Positions 35,152 to 45,030 are shown, counted from the stretch's first letter. The stretch: 64,000 nt of DNA from JABSSA01 sp039984715 (GCA_039984715.1 JBDWUA010000001.1:66163-130162); one strand, 5' to 3'. The notes: generated by a model from the letters alone, not told the origin. Made by a program: numbers and translations.

Positions 35152-36221
35152 TCTTTGTCTCCTCGGTGTCGGTTTTTATAATGTTGTTCGATTTCGATAA
35201 GTTTCTGTTTTCGCCACAAACCGCCGCCATACCCGGTCAAAGATCCATCAGCGGCTATAACCCGGTGACACGGCACTATGATCGCGATTTGGTTCGCGCC
35301 GTTGGCCCGTGCAACTGCGCGCGTTGCATCAGGCCGTCCGATATTGGTCGCAATTTCTGTATAGGTCCTTGTTGTGCCGGCCGGGATTTGTTGCAGCTCT
35401 GTCCAAACTGACTTCGAAAACGGAGTCCCATTGAAAGCCAGCGGCGTTTCGAAGCTTGGATTTGTTCCCGAAAAGAATGCACCAAGCTCAGCACGTACTT
35501 GTTCGGCTGGCGCGCTTTTCCCAATACTGAGGTCGCATTTGGTCACCCTTTGCAGTGTCTCTAGCTCTGTCGGAAGGGCTTTGCGGTCGACGAATTCCAA
35601 AATGTGTAAATGGCTAGGGGAACAGACGGCGACCATGTCGCCCAGTGGCGTGGTAATCCAATCCACCTTCAATAAAGTGTCGCCCTTCAATGAGCTGGGC
35701 GAGCGACCAATGAGTTTGCCAAAAGCCTGTCGAAACGCGCTTGGTGATTCAAATCCAGCGCTTAGTTGGGCTTCAATGACTTTGGATTTGTCCGCAAGGA
35801 CAGTAAAGCTCTGTTGAAGTCGCCTTTGCCGTGCCATTTGCAAGAAGGTCATGCCAAATTGACGTTTGAAGTTTTTTCGGATTGCTGAAGGGTCATATCC
35901 CATCCGTGCAATATCAATTTCAGTCCATCGATAATCTGGTTGCTTTTCAAGTGCACTTAACAATTCTGAAACTGCCGGGTCTGACTGTGCTGCGGGTTGC
36001 ACCGGATGACACCGTTTACAGGGGCGAAATCCGGCATCGATACAATGCGCCACCGACGCAAAGAATGTGCAGTTTTCCGATTTCGGTTTGCGTGCAGGAC
36101 AGGTCAAACGACAAAAGACACCAGTTGTCGAAACGCCAACAAAAGCAACACCGTCATACCGTTCGTCACGTGCCAACAGCGCTTTATAAAGTGCTTCGTG
36201 ATTTGGTAATTCAAACAACAT
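35148..36221 (-). CDS. ada: Ada: methylphosphotriester/O6-methylguanine DNA methyltransferase and regulator
   Basis: 357-residue three-part protein. The N-terminal zinc domain has Cys37, Cys41, Cys68 and Cys71, of which the first is expected to accept methyl groups from phosphotriesters. An AraC-type helix-turn-helix (about 85-180) is next. The C-terminal O6-alkylguanine transferase has VPCHRV with the acceptor Cys318 and GGGLWRK. Upon alkylation it should activate its own gene. Full-length and intact. It is divergent from rpmI-rplT and overlaps a PEP-mutase-like gene. Confidence 0.96.
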   Translation of the reverse strand: MLFELPNHEALYKALLARDERYDGVAFVGVSTTGVFCRLTCPARKPKSENCTFFASVAHCIDAGFRPCKRCHPVQPAAQSDPAVSELLSALEKQPDYRWTEIDIARMGYDPSAIRKNFKRQFGMTFLQMARQRRLQQSFTVLADKSKVIEAQLSAGFESPSAFRQAFGKLIGRSPSSLKGDTLLKVDWITTPLGDMVAVCSPSHLHILEFVDRKALPTELETLQRVTKCDLSIGKSAPAEQVRAELGAFFSGTNPSFETPLAFNGTPFSKSVWTELQQIPAGTTRTYTEIATNIGRPDATRAVARANGANQIAIIVPCHRVIAADGSLTGYGGGLWRKQKLIEIEQHYKNRHRGDKE

Positions 36222-36299
36222 GCCTCACAGATAACATCTTGCCCCACTAACGCCGCCGAAAAACGGGACGCTATTTATCATTCTTTACCCAAGAAACAC

Positions 36300-36328
36300 T
36301 TGCCATCCGTTGCTGCTCTGCCTATAGC
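36300..36328 (+). promoter_or_regulatory. sigma-70-type promoter for rpmI-rplT
   Basis: TTGCCA, a 17-base spacer, then TATAGC. It lies 76 bases before rpmI, in the gap shared with the divergent ada gene. The remaining leader is about 70 bases and contains a GGCCGGCC palindrome, which may be part of an autoregulatory leader. Confidence 0.6.
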
Positions 36329-36403
36329 AGCGCTTCGTTCGGGTGGCCGGCCAGTGTGGCATGCCGAGTCGCCTTACAACCGAACTCAAACTAGGAGACG
36401 GAA

Positions 36404-36604
36404 ATGCCCAAGATGAAGACCAAGTCGAGCGCGAAGAAGCGCTTTAAAGTGACGGCGACCGGGAAGGTCATCGGTGGTCAGGCCGGAAAACGCCACGGCA
36501 TGATCAAACGCACTCGTAAATTTATTCGCAACGCACGTGGAACGACAGAACTGTCCGCACCTGATGCGAAAATCGTCAAGGGCTTTATGCCCTACGACCG
36601 CTAA
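36404..36604 (+). CDS. rpmI: 50S ribosomal protein L35
   Basis: 66 basic residues with the L35 start MPKMKTKSSAKKRF and the HGMIKRTRKFIRNARG centre. AGGAGACGG precedes the ATG. Cotranscribed with rplT 14 bases downstream; infC, the usual upstream partner in many bacteria, is not here. Confidence 0.99.
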   Translation: MPKMKTKSSAKKRFKVTATGKVIGGQAGKRHGMIKRTRKFIRNARGTTELSAPDAKIVKGFMPYDR

Positions 36605-36618
36605 GAGGAGCCTGAGAC

Positions 36619-36984
36619 ATGTCGCGAGTAAAAGGCGGAACAACGACGCATGCGCGTCACAAGAAGGTCATCAAGGCCGCTAAAGGCTATTATGGCCGTC
36701 GTAAATCGACGTTCAAAGTCGCACGTCAAGCGGTCGATAAGGCGAACCAATACGCCACACGTGACCGGAAGAATCGCAAGCGGAATTTCCGCGCACTTTG
36801 GATTCAGCGGATCAACGCTGCGGTACGTTCACATGACGAAGCGCTGACATACAGCCGTTTCATCAACGGTTTGAACCTTGCCGGTATCGAAGTTGACCGT
36901 AAAGTTTTGGCTGATCTTGCTGTGAACGAACCTGAAGCGTTTGCTGCAATTGTTGACCAAGCCAAAGGCGCTTTGGCCGCTTAA
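36619..36984 (+). CDS. rplT: 50S ribosomal protein L20
   Basis: 121 residues with the L20 signature SRVKGGTTTHARHKKV, KGYYGRRKSTFKVARQAV and ALWIQRINAAVR. It binds 23S rRNA early in 50S assembly and commonly represses its own operon. Follows rpmI with AAGAGGAG before the ATG and ends at a good terminator. Confidence 0.99.
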   Translation: MSRVKGGTTTHARHKKVIKAAKGYYGRRKSTFKVARQAVDKANQYATRDRKNRKRNFRALWIQRINAAVRSHDEALTYSRFINGLNLAGIEVDRKVLADLAVNEPEAFAAIVDQAKGALAA

Positions 36985-37005
36985 TTGCTGTCAAAATTAG
37001 ATTTG

Positions 37006-37037
37006 AAAAGGCGCGAGCATTGCTTTGCGCCTTTTTT
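37006..37037 (+). terminator. Rho-independent terminator after rplT
   Basis: AAAAGGCGC / GCGCCTTTT stem with a short loop and a run of six T, 22 bases after the rplT stop. Confidence 0.88.
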
Positions 37038-37108
37038 GTTGCGTGTTCAGTCCTTGTGATCGCGCATGATCGGGGCAGGGCCCGCCTAACGTCGTGGTGC
37101 AAGCCGCG

Positions 37109-40100
37109 TTAGGCCAACCAATCCGTGCTTAAATCGACATCTGGTTTCATGCGGGTGAGTTCGACAATATCGATGCCGTCAGCGCCACCTGCTCCATCCA
37201 AATCAAGAACCAGTTTCGCGCCTGCATCCGTATCCACAAGGTGAAAGACCTCTGCGGCAATTGCATCTTCTAAGGTGTATGCGGACCCAGACAACAGCGC
37301 GGATACGTCCAGCACGTCGCCAAAATCTGCCCGGAAATCGAGGATGGTGTCCGGAGTGTCTTGGGTGCTGCTGAACACAAAGGTATCCGCGCCTCCACCG
37401 CCGCGCATCGTATCAATACCCGCGCCCCCTTCGATGTGATCATCGCCATTTCCGCCGATCAAACTGTCATTTCCAGCGCCGCCATAGATTGAATCCGCGC
37501 CGGTGCCAGCAGTCACCGTGTCATTCCCGCCATCGCCATAAATTACGTCATCGCCACCAGATGCCGATACATAATCATCACCATTTCCAGCAATGACAGT
37601 GTCGTCCCCAATCTGAGCAAGAAGGCGGTCCGCACCTTCGCCTCCATCGATCAAATCGTCACCAGCACCACCGTCAATGGTGTCTTGACCGACACCTCCG
37701 TAAACTTCGTCATTGCCTGTGTCTGCACGCACTGAATCAGCGCCACTTCCGCCATCAACGGTATCGTCACCCTTTCCAGCGTTCAGGCTGTCATTCCCGG
37801 CACCACCAAATAGCTCGTCGCCGTCATTTCCACCTTCAAGTGTGTCGTCTCCCATACCGCCGATCAACGCGTCAAAGCCGTCACCGCCCTGCAACTTGTC
37901 ATGACCGTCTGCGCCGGACATGGTGTCGTCGCCTGTGTCGCCACGCATATAGTCATCGCCTTCACCGCCAGACATGTCGTCATCGCCTGCACCGCCATAC
38001 AAACTGTCATTGTCAGAGCCGCCGATGACGGTGTCATCGCCATCATCTGTTCTGATGAAATTCAGGCCGTCGCCCGCGTCAACGTAATCATCACCACCAC
38101 CTGAATAAACACGGTCATCCCCGGCCCCAACTTCGATAGTGTCGTTGCCGCCGTTGCTTCGAACGAAATCAGAGCCGTCTCCGCCATACACGAGGTTATG
38201 GCCATCACCGCCATAAAGCCGGTCATTTCCAGCGCCGCCGTCAAGTGTATCATCGCCATCGTCGCCACGCAGGAAGTCGTTCCCGGATCCAGCGCTTAGG
38301 CTGTCATCGCCTGCACCGCCAAACCCGCGGTTGTTTCCTTCGCCAAGGTGGATCGTGTCGTTGCCTTCGAAAGACTTGGCAAAATCGTCACCGTTGCCGC
38401 CATAGATGAGGTTGTCACCAGTTCCACCGTTGATGTTGTCATCGCCTTCATCACCAGTGATCGTATCATTTCCGACACCACCATATATTCGATCATCACC
38501 GTTGCCGCCGGTTATGCTGTCGTCGCCCTCGTCTCCGTAAAGGCGGTCTTTTCCGTCGCCACCGTTCTGCGTGTCGTTGCCAAGGCGGCCGTTAAGGCGG
38601 TCGTCTCCTGAACCGCCATCCATGCTATCCGCGCCTTCGCCTCCGTCCAACAAGTCGTTGTCTGCACCGCCTGACATCGTGTCATCACCAAGCTGACCCA
38701 GAAGACGATCTGTGCCATCGCCCCCGGACAGGACATCGTCTCCGCCGCCTCCATCCAACAAATCGCGATCGCCCCCTGCGGTCAGGTGGTCGTCTCCTTC
38801 GCCGCCGTACAGAATATCGCGGCCACTGCCAGTAGACAGCGTGTCATCGCCCTCTAAGCCATAAAGACGGTTGCGCCCCTCGCCCCCGTCCAGATCATTG
38901 TCAAGCGCGTTGCCCCAGCCAAGGTCATTGCCAGAGCCCATGATCATGTTTTCAATTTCTGTCCCATCCGCGATTGTAATCCCTTTTGAGCCAACGCGCC
39001 CGGATTCACCCGCTACAAGGCTGACGCGTGTTGCAAGGGTTACATCGCTCATGTCTAGGACATCGGTTCCGCCATCCGTATCGCGGATTATGCTGCCTGC
39101 CTCTGTCCATCCTTCGACCCACTGATCAGTCACAACATAGACGGTGTCGACGCTGCCAGTTGGTTGAGGGTCATCTGGGCCTGTGCCAGGGTCCGTGCCA
39201 GGATCTGTACCAGGGTCTGTTCCGGGATCTGTCGGAATTCCACCACTGATGTCAGTGATCGTTTCCAATGACGCAGTTGTGGTCAAACCATCAATGAAGG
39301 CCAGACGAGTTGTCCCAACACCGCCAAAAATATCCATATTTACAGTGATATACGCACCGCCAGCACCCGCTTCGAGAAACAGCGTTCCGTCCGCGACTGG
39401 ATCAGATCCTGTGTAGCCAAGGCTTGCTAACAATGCGGCGACACCAATTTTGTCACCCTCTGTGATACTGAAATCCAGTATCGTGTCTCCGCCTTCGGTC
39501 AGGCTGTTGTACAAAAACAGATCAGCACCGTCACCGCCACGAAGTTCATCCGCGCCCACACCGCCTGTGATTGTGTCGTTCCCTGCGCCCGCGTCCACGG
39601 TGTCGCGGCCAGCGCCTGCATCAAGCACATTGGCAACCGCATTGCCGGTCAGATTGTCATTGCCCGACCCAAGGATCGCATTTTCGATCACCGTACCACG
39701 GGCAATCGCAAAGTTACCTGTCTTCCCGTCGATGCTCGAAAAAGTCTCAGCATTGAGGTTCAGGGTTTGATGATTTGTACGCGTTGACAGATTGATGGTG
39801 TCGGTTCCGCCACTGTCGAACACCGCAATGGATCGACCGGACAGAAGATCCATGCCGAATTGAGTCAGGCCGGTACCGTCGCCGTAAACAGTGTCTTCTG
39901 TGCGGACATTTGTCGGAGTTCCGTATAGGTTTTGAATGGCAAGAATATCTGCCATCTGGGCCGTTGCGACATAGGAAAAACTGGCGTCGACATCGGGATT
40001 TTGCGACTGTGCGAAATACGACATGATCGTCATTTGCCAGCTGTCATTTGTATAATGCGCATCGCGCGAATAATTTGCGCTGCCGTTATAATTGCCCCCG

Positions 40101-40615
40101 TGGCCCAGACCCAAGGCATGGCCGATTTCATGAATGTAGGTTTGCAAGTAATACGCACCGTAATTCACCCATGCATCGTCAACGTTGATTGTGGACCGGG
40201 TGATCGTTGATCCGATTGTGTAAGACTGCGCATACGCGCCCGAATTGTTGTCATCAAACGTAAGATCTGCAGTGCCGTTTGTTTGCTGGAAATTCAGTCC
40301 ACTGACCGCGGACCAAGCCTCAAGCGCCTGTTCCGCAGTTTCACGACCAACCGAATTTAACCCGGACAGGTTCACGGTCAGCGTATCGCCACTTGAGACG
40401 TCAAACGATCGCTCTGTTCGGCCATTCGATTGCCAATACCCCTCCGTCAGTTGGTCCGCGACCTGATCCAAAGAATAGACAGGTCTGCCCGCCGACGTCG
40501 CCGTGCTGCTGGACTGATCATAAGTTGCGCTGACAGAGCCTTCGTTAAGGCTTGGGATGCCGTGGTCATCATAGACCGTGATTTCGGGGTTCAGAGTTTG
40601 GCAAAGGGTACACAT
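37109..40615 (-). CDS. RTX metalloprotease, serralysin-like (M10)
   Basis: 1168-residue protein predicted to be secreted. The catalytic domain (about 50-250) has the metzincin zinc motif HEIGHALGLGH (His162, His166, His172) and a Met-turn IMSY (Met198, Tyr200). A first RTX block (about 315-400) and a beta-rich region follow, then a DPGT repeat linker (458-480) that separates a second large RTX array (about 555-1085) of GGxGxD nonapeptides, which bind calcium. No Sec signal is present and the C-terminus is hydrophobic-acidic, as for type I secretion substrates. Its transporter genes are not in the window. The extra repeats make it over twice the usual serralysin length. Confidence 0.92.
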   Translation of the reverse strand: MCTLCQTLNPEITVYDDHGIPSLNEGSVSATYDQSSSTATSAGRPVYSLDQVADQLTEGYWQSNGRTERSFDVSSGDTLTVNLSGLNSVGRETAEQALEAWSAVSGLNFQQTNGTADLTFDDNNSGAYAQSYTIGSTITRSTINVDDAWVNYGAYYLQTYIHEIGHALGLGHGGNYNGSANYSRDAHYTNDSWQMTIMSYFAQSQNPDVDASFSYVATAQMADILAIQNLYGTPTNVRTEDTVYGDGTGLTQFGMDLLSGRSIAVFDSGGTDTINLSTRTNHQTLNLNAETFSSIDGKTGNFAIARGTVIENAILGSGNDNLTGNAVANVLDAGAGRDTVDAGAGNDTITGGVGADELRGGDGADLFLYNSLTEGGDTILDFSITEGDKIGVAALLASLGYTGSDPVADGTLFLEAGAGGAYITVNMDIFGGVGTTRLAFIDGLTTTASLETITDISGGIPTDPGTDPGTDPGTDPGTGPDDPQPTGSVDTVYVVTDQWVEGWTEAGSIIRDTDGGTDVLDMSDVTLATRVSLVAGESGRVGSKGITIADGTEIENMIMGSGNDLGWGNALDNDLDGGEGRNRLYGLEGDDTLSTGSGRDILYGGEGDDHLTAGGDRDLLDGGGGDDVLSGGDGTDRLLGQLGDDTMSGGADNDLLDGGEGADSMDGGSGDDRLNGRLGNDTQNGGDGKDRLYGDEGDDSITGGNGDDRIYGGVGNDTITGDEGDDNINGGTGDNLIYGGNGDDFAKSFEGNDTIHLGEGNNRGFGGAGDDSLSAGSGNDFLRGDDGDDTLDGGAGNDRLYGGDGHNLVYGGDGSDFVRSNGGNDTIEVGAGDDRVYSGGGDDYVDAGDGLNFIRTDDGDDTVIGGSDNDSLYGGAGDDDMSGGEGDDYMRGDTGDDTMSGADGHDKLQGGDGFDALIGGMGDDTLEGGNDGDELFGGAGNDSLNAGKGDDTVDGGSGADSVRADTGNDEVYGGVGQDTIDGGAGDDLIDGGEGADRLLAQIGDDTVIAGNGDDYVSASGGDDVIYGDGGNDTVTAGTGADSIYGGAGNDSLIGGNGDDHIEGGAGIDTMRGGGGADTFVFSSTQDTPDTILDFRADFGDVLDVSALLSGSAYTLEDAIAAEVFHLVDTDAGAKLVLDLDGAGGADGIDIVELTRMKPDVDLSTDWLA

Positions 40616-41259
40616 GGAAAAAATTCACCTTTAAAGGCCGCGTTATTGACGCGGGAACTGGGAAAAAGAACGGTGGTCTGATCCAGCCATGGGAAAGGGG
40701 ATGCGCGCATTCGTTGGAAAATTTGGCACGGCTTGCAAAATCCCAGCAACGATAATGCGCAGATCACACAAAGAGTGGTCAAACAGTTGACGTGTCCACA
40801 CGGAACGAACGTTTCGTGCGTGCTAAAAGTGAGCCAGAACATTTGGTGGCAAATGGACATTAAGAATCAGATTCCTCGACCAAGTTTCGGTTGAGATCAT
40901 TCTGATCCTTTGATGGTTTATGCTTACTGTTGAAGTTTGGGAATTATTAGGACTGATTAAGACTTTACTGTGTCTGATCCATTAACAGTTCGTTAACTAT
41001 GGTAACGGGATTTGTAGTGTAATCTATTGATAAGGTTATGAATATTGACCGACCTGCCCAAGCGGACACCAAGAGGCGGTATGTTGAGAACGTCTGACGG
41101 AATACCCCGCTCAACATATTTGCGGCTAACAGGCGATCAGCAACGTTTGCCACAGGCCGTTCTGGTTTCGCGCTGAGATATTCAATCATTGGTAGTGAAG
41201 TTGCGGAAAAAGCTTGCAAAATTCATGACTTGTGGGAATCTTCGTCAGATTTTTTTTAA
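40616..41259. other. divergent intergenic region between the two RTX genes
   Basis: 644 bases without a supported gene, AT-richer than the flanking genes. It must contain both RTX promoters. Besides the inverted repeats at 41073-41118 it has long AT-rich runs at 40890-41045 that could serve as promoters or H-NS/MucR-type binding sites, but I cannot place any single promoter with confidence. Confidence 0.5.
41073..41118. promoter_or_regulatory. nested, mutually exclusive inverted repeats upstream of the RTX lipase gene
   Basis: TATGTTGAG (41080-41088) pairs perfectly with CTCAACATA (41110-41118). The overlapping arms GAGGCGGTAT (41073-41082) and ATACCCCGCTC (41102-41112) form an alternative stem with one bulge. 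The pairs share bases, so only one can form at once. This could be an operator or a switchable leader structure about 140 bases before the RTX lipase gene. Confidence 0.4.
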
Positions 41260-44200
41260 ATGGATTTTTTTATGCCAATTGCTCGCTATGAGAATTTTAA
41301 TGACAAAAGTATTTTTGGTGGATTTCGGACGTTTTCCTTCAATCCCTCTGGTGACCTTGCCTTTTCCGAAGTCGAGAGCGTCTCGATGGAATTCTTCATT
41401 GATTACCAGGACGGGGCAGCGGTTGATCTGGGAAAGGTGGATATTTGGGTGCGTGCGCCCGACGACAGGCGCGTGAAAATCTATTCCAACTTTGACGGCT
41501 TTGGTAAAGACACAGACGACAACAATGACAGTGACGGAAGTAACGATTACGATATTTCGTTTTGGGGTACGGATTCAAAATCGATCATTTCCTTGTTCCT
41601 AGATGGCGCGCAGGTGCGTGGGGATTGGAAATTCGAGATTCAAAACGACACAGGTGTCACGCTGACTCTGGATCGGTTGGAAGTAGAAGTAGATTACAAT
41701 TTCCGGGACGTTATCGTCAAAGACATCAAGATCGAAGGCGATCAGCGCGTTGGGGAAGAGGTCACAATTCGCGCGACTGCCGAGAATGTTGGCAACCTGG
41801 GAATCGGCCAATTCAGCCTCGCTTATTATGTAAATGGCACAAGGATTGGCGACGATTCAATTTCCTTTGGTCTGTTCGGCGGCCAGAAAAATGACGAAAC
41901 GATCAAGTACACGATCACCGATGAGGGCATCAATTCGGTTGAGGTGCGGATTTACGATTCAGAAGAAGAAGGTCGCACAGACAACAATTCGCGTACCGAA
42001 ACGTTTGACGCGGTTTTTGACCCAGAAGTCGCGGTCATGGATTTGACCATGTATGGTGAACCAACGGTCGGTGAAGAAGTTCAGATCAAAGCTGAACTGA
42101 AGAACCTTTCAGATTCATATGTGGCGCCGTTTTCAATCGAATATTTCGTAAACGGAGAAAGCGTCGGCTCGGGGTTGTTAACTGGCGGATTGTTTTCCGG
42201 TCAGAATTGGAACGAATATCTCACCTACACCGTGGAAGATGCAGGTGAGCAAGAAGTCGAAGTGCGCATCAATCGCCTTGGTAGCCTGGAAAAAGGTGAC
42301 TTGAACCGCACTGAATATTTCGGCGTGTCGCGAGAGGATGAACAAGACGTCACCCTTGCAAATTCTAGTGAAGAAATTGAAGCGGCCGCATTTTTTGCGC
42401 GTCTGATTTATGGTGACAAAGACCTTCCTGAATCCGTGAACGGGTCCAACTCTGACAACGGGCGCGACGACAATTATCGCGATTACGTGGCGCTGGCCGG
42501 GTGGACTTTGCTTGATGAAGACGGGCTAGGGTTTCATTATCGACAAGTCGCAGAGTCATTCGGCGTTATCCAAAGCCGCTGGCAAGAGGGCGGGTTGTTT
42601 GAAGGGAACTATGATTTCCAATGGCCCGCGCAGGGGTTGTTGGCAGAAAAGACGCTGTCAAACGGTGACAAGGCGGTTGTGCTAACGTTTCGGGGCACGG
42701 ACCCAAATGACGGGCTTCTGGCTGCGACAGGGCAAGCGTGGACCGGGGATGGCCTGTACGAACATTATATGGCGCATCAGGATTTGGTCGAAGCAGCGAT
42801 TTCCTACGTCAACGACACCTCGAATGGGATTGATACGTTAATTGTATCGGGTCACAGTCTTGGCGGTTCGATGGCCGATATTTTCGCCTCGGTTGATGCG
42901 CACCGTGTAAAAGACAATGTGGATTTGAAGGTTGTGGCGCTGGCCTCGGCTGGTGTCGATCCGGATGTCTATCATGACGACGAAGGGTCCAAAGGGTTCG
43001 CGGATCAGTATGACACCGAGGTGGTCGATTTCACCAGCACAGGTGCAGGTTCAATCGAGCTATCAGCGCCGTCTTATTATATCGGTTTGTCACATTGGAA
43101 TGATCGGGTCACGTATGCCGGATGGGGTCAAGAATTTGACGATACGTCCCTGTCCCTTGTCCCAAATTTGACCCTGTTTTTTAACCACAATTTCTATGAC
43201 CATATTCAGGCATTAGAATTGCCAAATGTTAGAAACGACGAAATCGGTGGTTTTGGTGCAGAACACAATGCTGGTTTGTATTGGGCCAATATTTCCGCAT
43301 TGGTGAATGACCCGTTATTGTCATTGCGCGATGGCCATTGGTTACAATTTGGGCGCACGGATTACACATCCCTAGACGACCTGGCCGCGACATCAGCAAG
43401 CGACTCAACGCCACAAATCGTAGAGGGATTACAGGAATCTACGGTGACGTGGATCAATGATTCCGGGTCTCGGGCGCTTGAAGGCCAAGAAGGCAGCAAG
43501 CGGGATTTTATTCTCGGATTGGACGGGGATGATGAAATCAATACCGGTGCCGCAAATGACCTTGGCTCAGGCGGGGCAGGGGATGATACGTTAAACGGTG
43601 GTACAGGTTCGGACACGTTGCATGGCGGCGCTGACGAAGATTCCGTGATGGGCGAGGCAGGCAATGATCACTTGATGGGTGGTTCGGGCGACGACACTCT
43701 TGAAGGCGGTGTCGGGAAAGACACCATTGAAGGTGGCGATGGTGTGGACGAAGCGTCATACGAAAACGCTTCGGATCGCGTTGTGGTCAAGCTGCACAAG
43801 GGCGAGGCCTATGGCGGTGACGATCTAGACAGCCTGAGCGACATAGAAAACGTCACAGGGTCCGCGCATAACGACAAGATTGTTGGGGATGGCGGCGCGA
43901 ACCAGATCAATGCCGGCGCCGGTGATGACGTTATTTTTACACTGGGCGCTGATGATACTGTGAATGCAGAAGGTGGAAACGACTCGGTTTACGGAGACGT
44001 TGGTTCAGAGGTCATAGATCTTGGCGACGGTGACGATTTTGCGCGCAGCAAGGCGGGTGACGATCACATCACGTTGGGGACTGGTGATGACCGTGTGGCG
44101 GGCGGAGCTGGGGAAGACACGGCCTTTGGTGGCGCGGGGAACGACATATTCTTTATGGGGTCACAAAATGACTTTGCTTTCGGAGGTGCCGGCCAAGACA

Positions 44201-44613
44201 CGTTGAATGGTGGATTCAATGCAGACGTATTGGACGGAGGCGCAGATGACGACCGAGTGCGAGGAGAAGCAGGTGTCGATCAGATCAATGGCGGCGATGG
44301 GGATGACCTGCTGAACGGTGGCGAAAATGCCGATACGTTTTGGTTTTTTGATACTGACTTAACCGGAGTTGACCGCATCACCGACTTTGAAGACGGGCTA
44401 GATGTGATCAATCTGTCAGACTGGGGATTCGCCACCGCTCAAGACGTGCTGGCGTTGGCAACAAGTGCTGGTGGCACAGGGCAACATACACGCATCTATT
44501 TCGCTGATGGCTCAGGCGGTGAAACCCGCGCGTTGGTGATCGAGAACCTCGATATCTCAGCCTTCGATGTGACAGACATTGTGCTTGTAAGCGACGATCC
44601 ATTCGCTCTTTGA
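41260..44613 (+). CDS. RTX protein with CARDB domains and a lipase-like alpha/beta-hydrolase domain
   Basis: 1117 residues. An N-terminal beta-sandwich resembling a proprotein-convertase P domain (about 20-150) is followed by two CARDB-type Ig-like repeats (about 152-252 and 260-365, each with VGEEV, YFVNG/YYVNG and a GLFGGQ/GLFSGQ loop). A class-3-lipase-like domain (about 370-730) has the nucleophile Ser533 in VSGHSLGGS. RTX nonapeptides (about 765-1060) and a C-terminal domain end the protein. Probably exported by a type I system; no signal peptide is seen. The start is uncertain: ATG 41260 or ATG 41272, neither with a ribosome site, flanked by runs of eight and seven T. Confidence 0.88.
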   Translation: MDFFMPIARYENFNDKSIFGGFRTFSFNPSGDLAFSEVESVSMEFFIDYQDGAAVDLGKVDIWVRAPDDRRVKIYSNFDGFGKDTDDNNDSDGSNDYDISFWGTDSKSIISLFLDGAQVRGDWKFEIQNDTGVTLTLDRLEVEVDYNFRDVIVKDIKIEGDQRVGEEVTIRATAENVGNLGIGQFSLAYYVNGTRIGDDSISFGLFGGQKNDETIKYTITDEGINSVEVRIYDSEEEGRTDNNSRTETFDAVFDPEVAVMDLTMYGEPTVGEEVQIKAELKNLSDSYVAPFSIEYFVNGESVGSGLLTGGLFSGQNWNEYLTYTVEDAGEQEVEVRINRLGSLEKGDLNRTEYFGVSREDEQDVTLANSSEEIEAAAFFARLIYGDKDLPESVNGSNSDNGRDDNYRDYVALAGWTLLDEDGLGFHYRQVAESFGVIQSRWQEGGLFEGNYDFQWPAQGLLAEKTLSNGDKAVVLTFRGTDPNDGLLAATGQAWTGDGLYEHYMAHQDLVEAAISYVNDTSNGIDTLIVSGHSLGGSMADIFASVDAHRVKDNVDLKVVALASAGVDPDVYHDDEGSKGFADQYDTEVVDFTSTGAGSIELSAPSYYIGLSHWNDRVTYAGWGQEFDDTSLSLVPNLTLFFNHNFYDHIQALELPNVRNDEIGGFGAEHNAGLYWANISALVNDPLLSLRDGHWLQFGRTDYTSLDDLAATSASDSTPQIVEGLQESTVTWINDSGSRALEGQEGSKRDFILGLDGDDEINTGAANDLGSGGAGDDTLNGGTGSDTLHGGADEDSVMGEAGNDHLMGGSGDDTLEGGVGKDTIEGGDGVDEASYENASDRVVVKLHKGEAYGGDDLDSLSDIENVTGSAHNDKIVGDGGANQINAGAGDDVIFTLGADDTVNAEGGNDSVYGDVGSEVIDLGDGDDFARSKAGDDHITLGTGDDRVAGGAGEDTAFGGAGNDIFFMGSQNDFAFGGAGQDTLNGGFNADVLDGGADDDRVRGEAGVDQINGGDGDDLLNGGENADTFWFFDTDLTGVDRITDFEDGLDVINLSDWGFATAQDVLALATSAGGTGQHTRIYFADGSGGETRALVIENLDISAFDVTDIVLVSDDPFAL

Positions 44614-44954
44614 TTCTGTCAGCGTGTCAGAGTTTCGCACGCACGAATGCAGCCGGAGCGGGTTAGATCGTTCCCCCCGGTCTGGGGCAGGTTTGGAACG
44701 CGCCACATTCAGCCCCGCAAACGGAACGAAAAACCGCCGCCCGACTTTCCAACTGATGTTAAGGTTGGGAACACTGTGTTAACGCGTCCAAAAAGAGTCG
44801 CGGGCAAAATCGATGACCTCCACCAACCTGTGTGGTTCGTGGCGGTCTCACTGGTAAACAAGCGACTATGTGTGGGTGTTTCGTCAGGGTCGCGATTCCC
44901 GCAAAACCCTTGAAAACGTACCCGCCACATTTTGTGTCCAGAAATGGGTGCGAT
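44614..44954. other. 341-base intergenic region, no supported gene
   Basis: Lies between the RTX lipase gene and tRNA-Ala. Both strands have open stretches of 70-90 codons (44647-44913 forward, 44709-44930 reverse) but they mirror each other, have no ribosome site and no recognisable family. I see no terminator with a T-run. Confidence 0.5.

Positions 44955-45030
<76 letters not shown>

Noticed and set aside
37713..38611. Several forward open frames opposite the RTX protease gene
   Set aside because: They are antisense shadows of GGxGxD repeats, low in complexity and without ribosome sites.
37390..38880. Dense short repeats resembling a repeat array
   Set aside because: They are degenerate nine-codon RTX repeats in frame with a long protein, not CRISPR or satellite DNA.
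40965..41219. 84-codon minus-strand frame in the RTX intergenic region
   Set aside because: No ribosome site, no recognisable family, and it runs through the inverted repeats.
44647..44930. Open frames on both strands before tRNA-Ala
   Set aside because: Mirror-image frames without ribosome sites or family resemblance.
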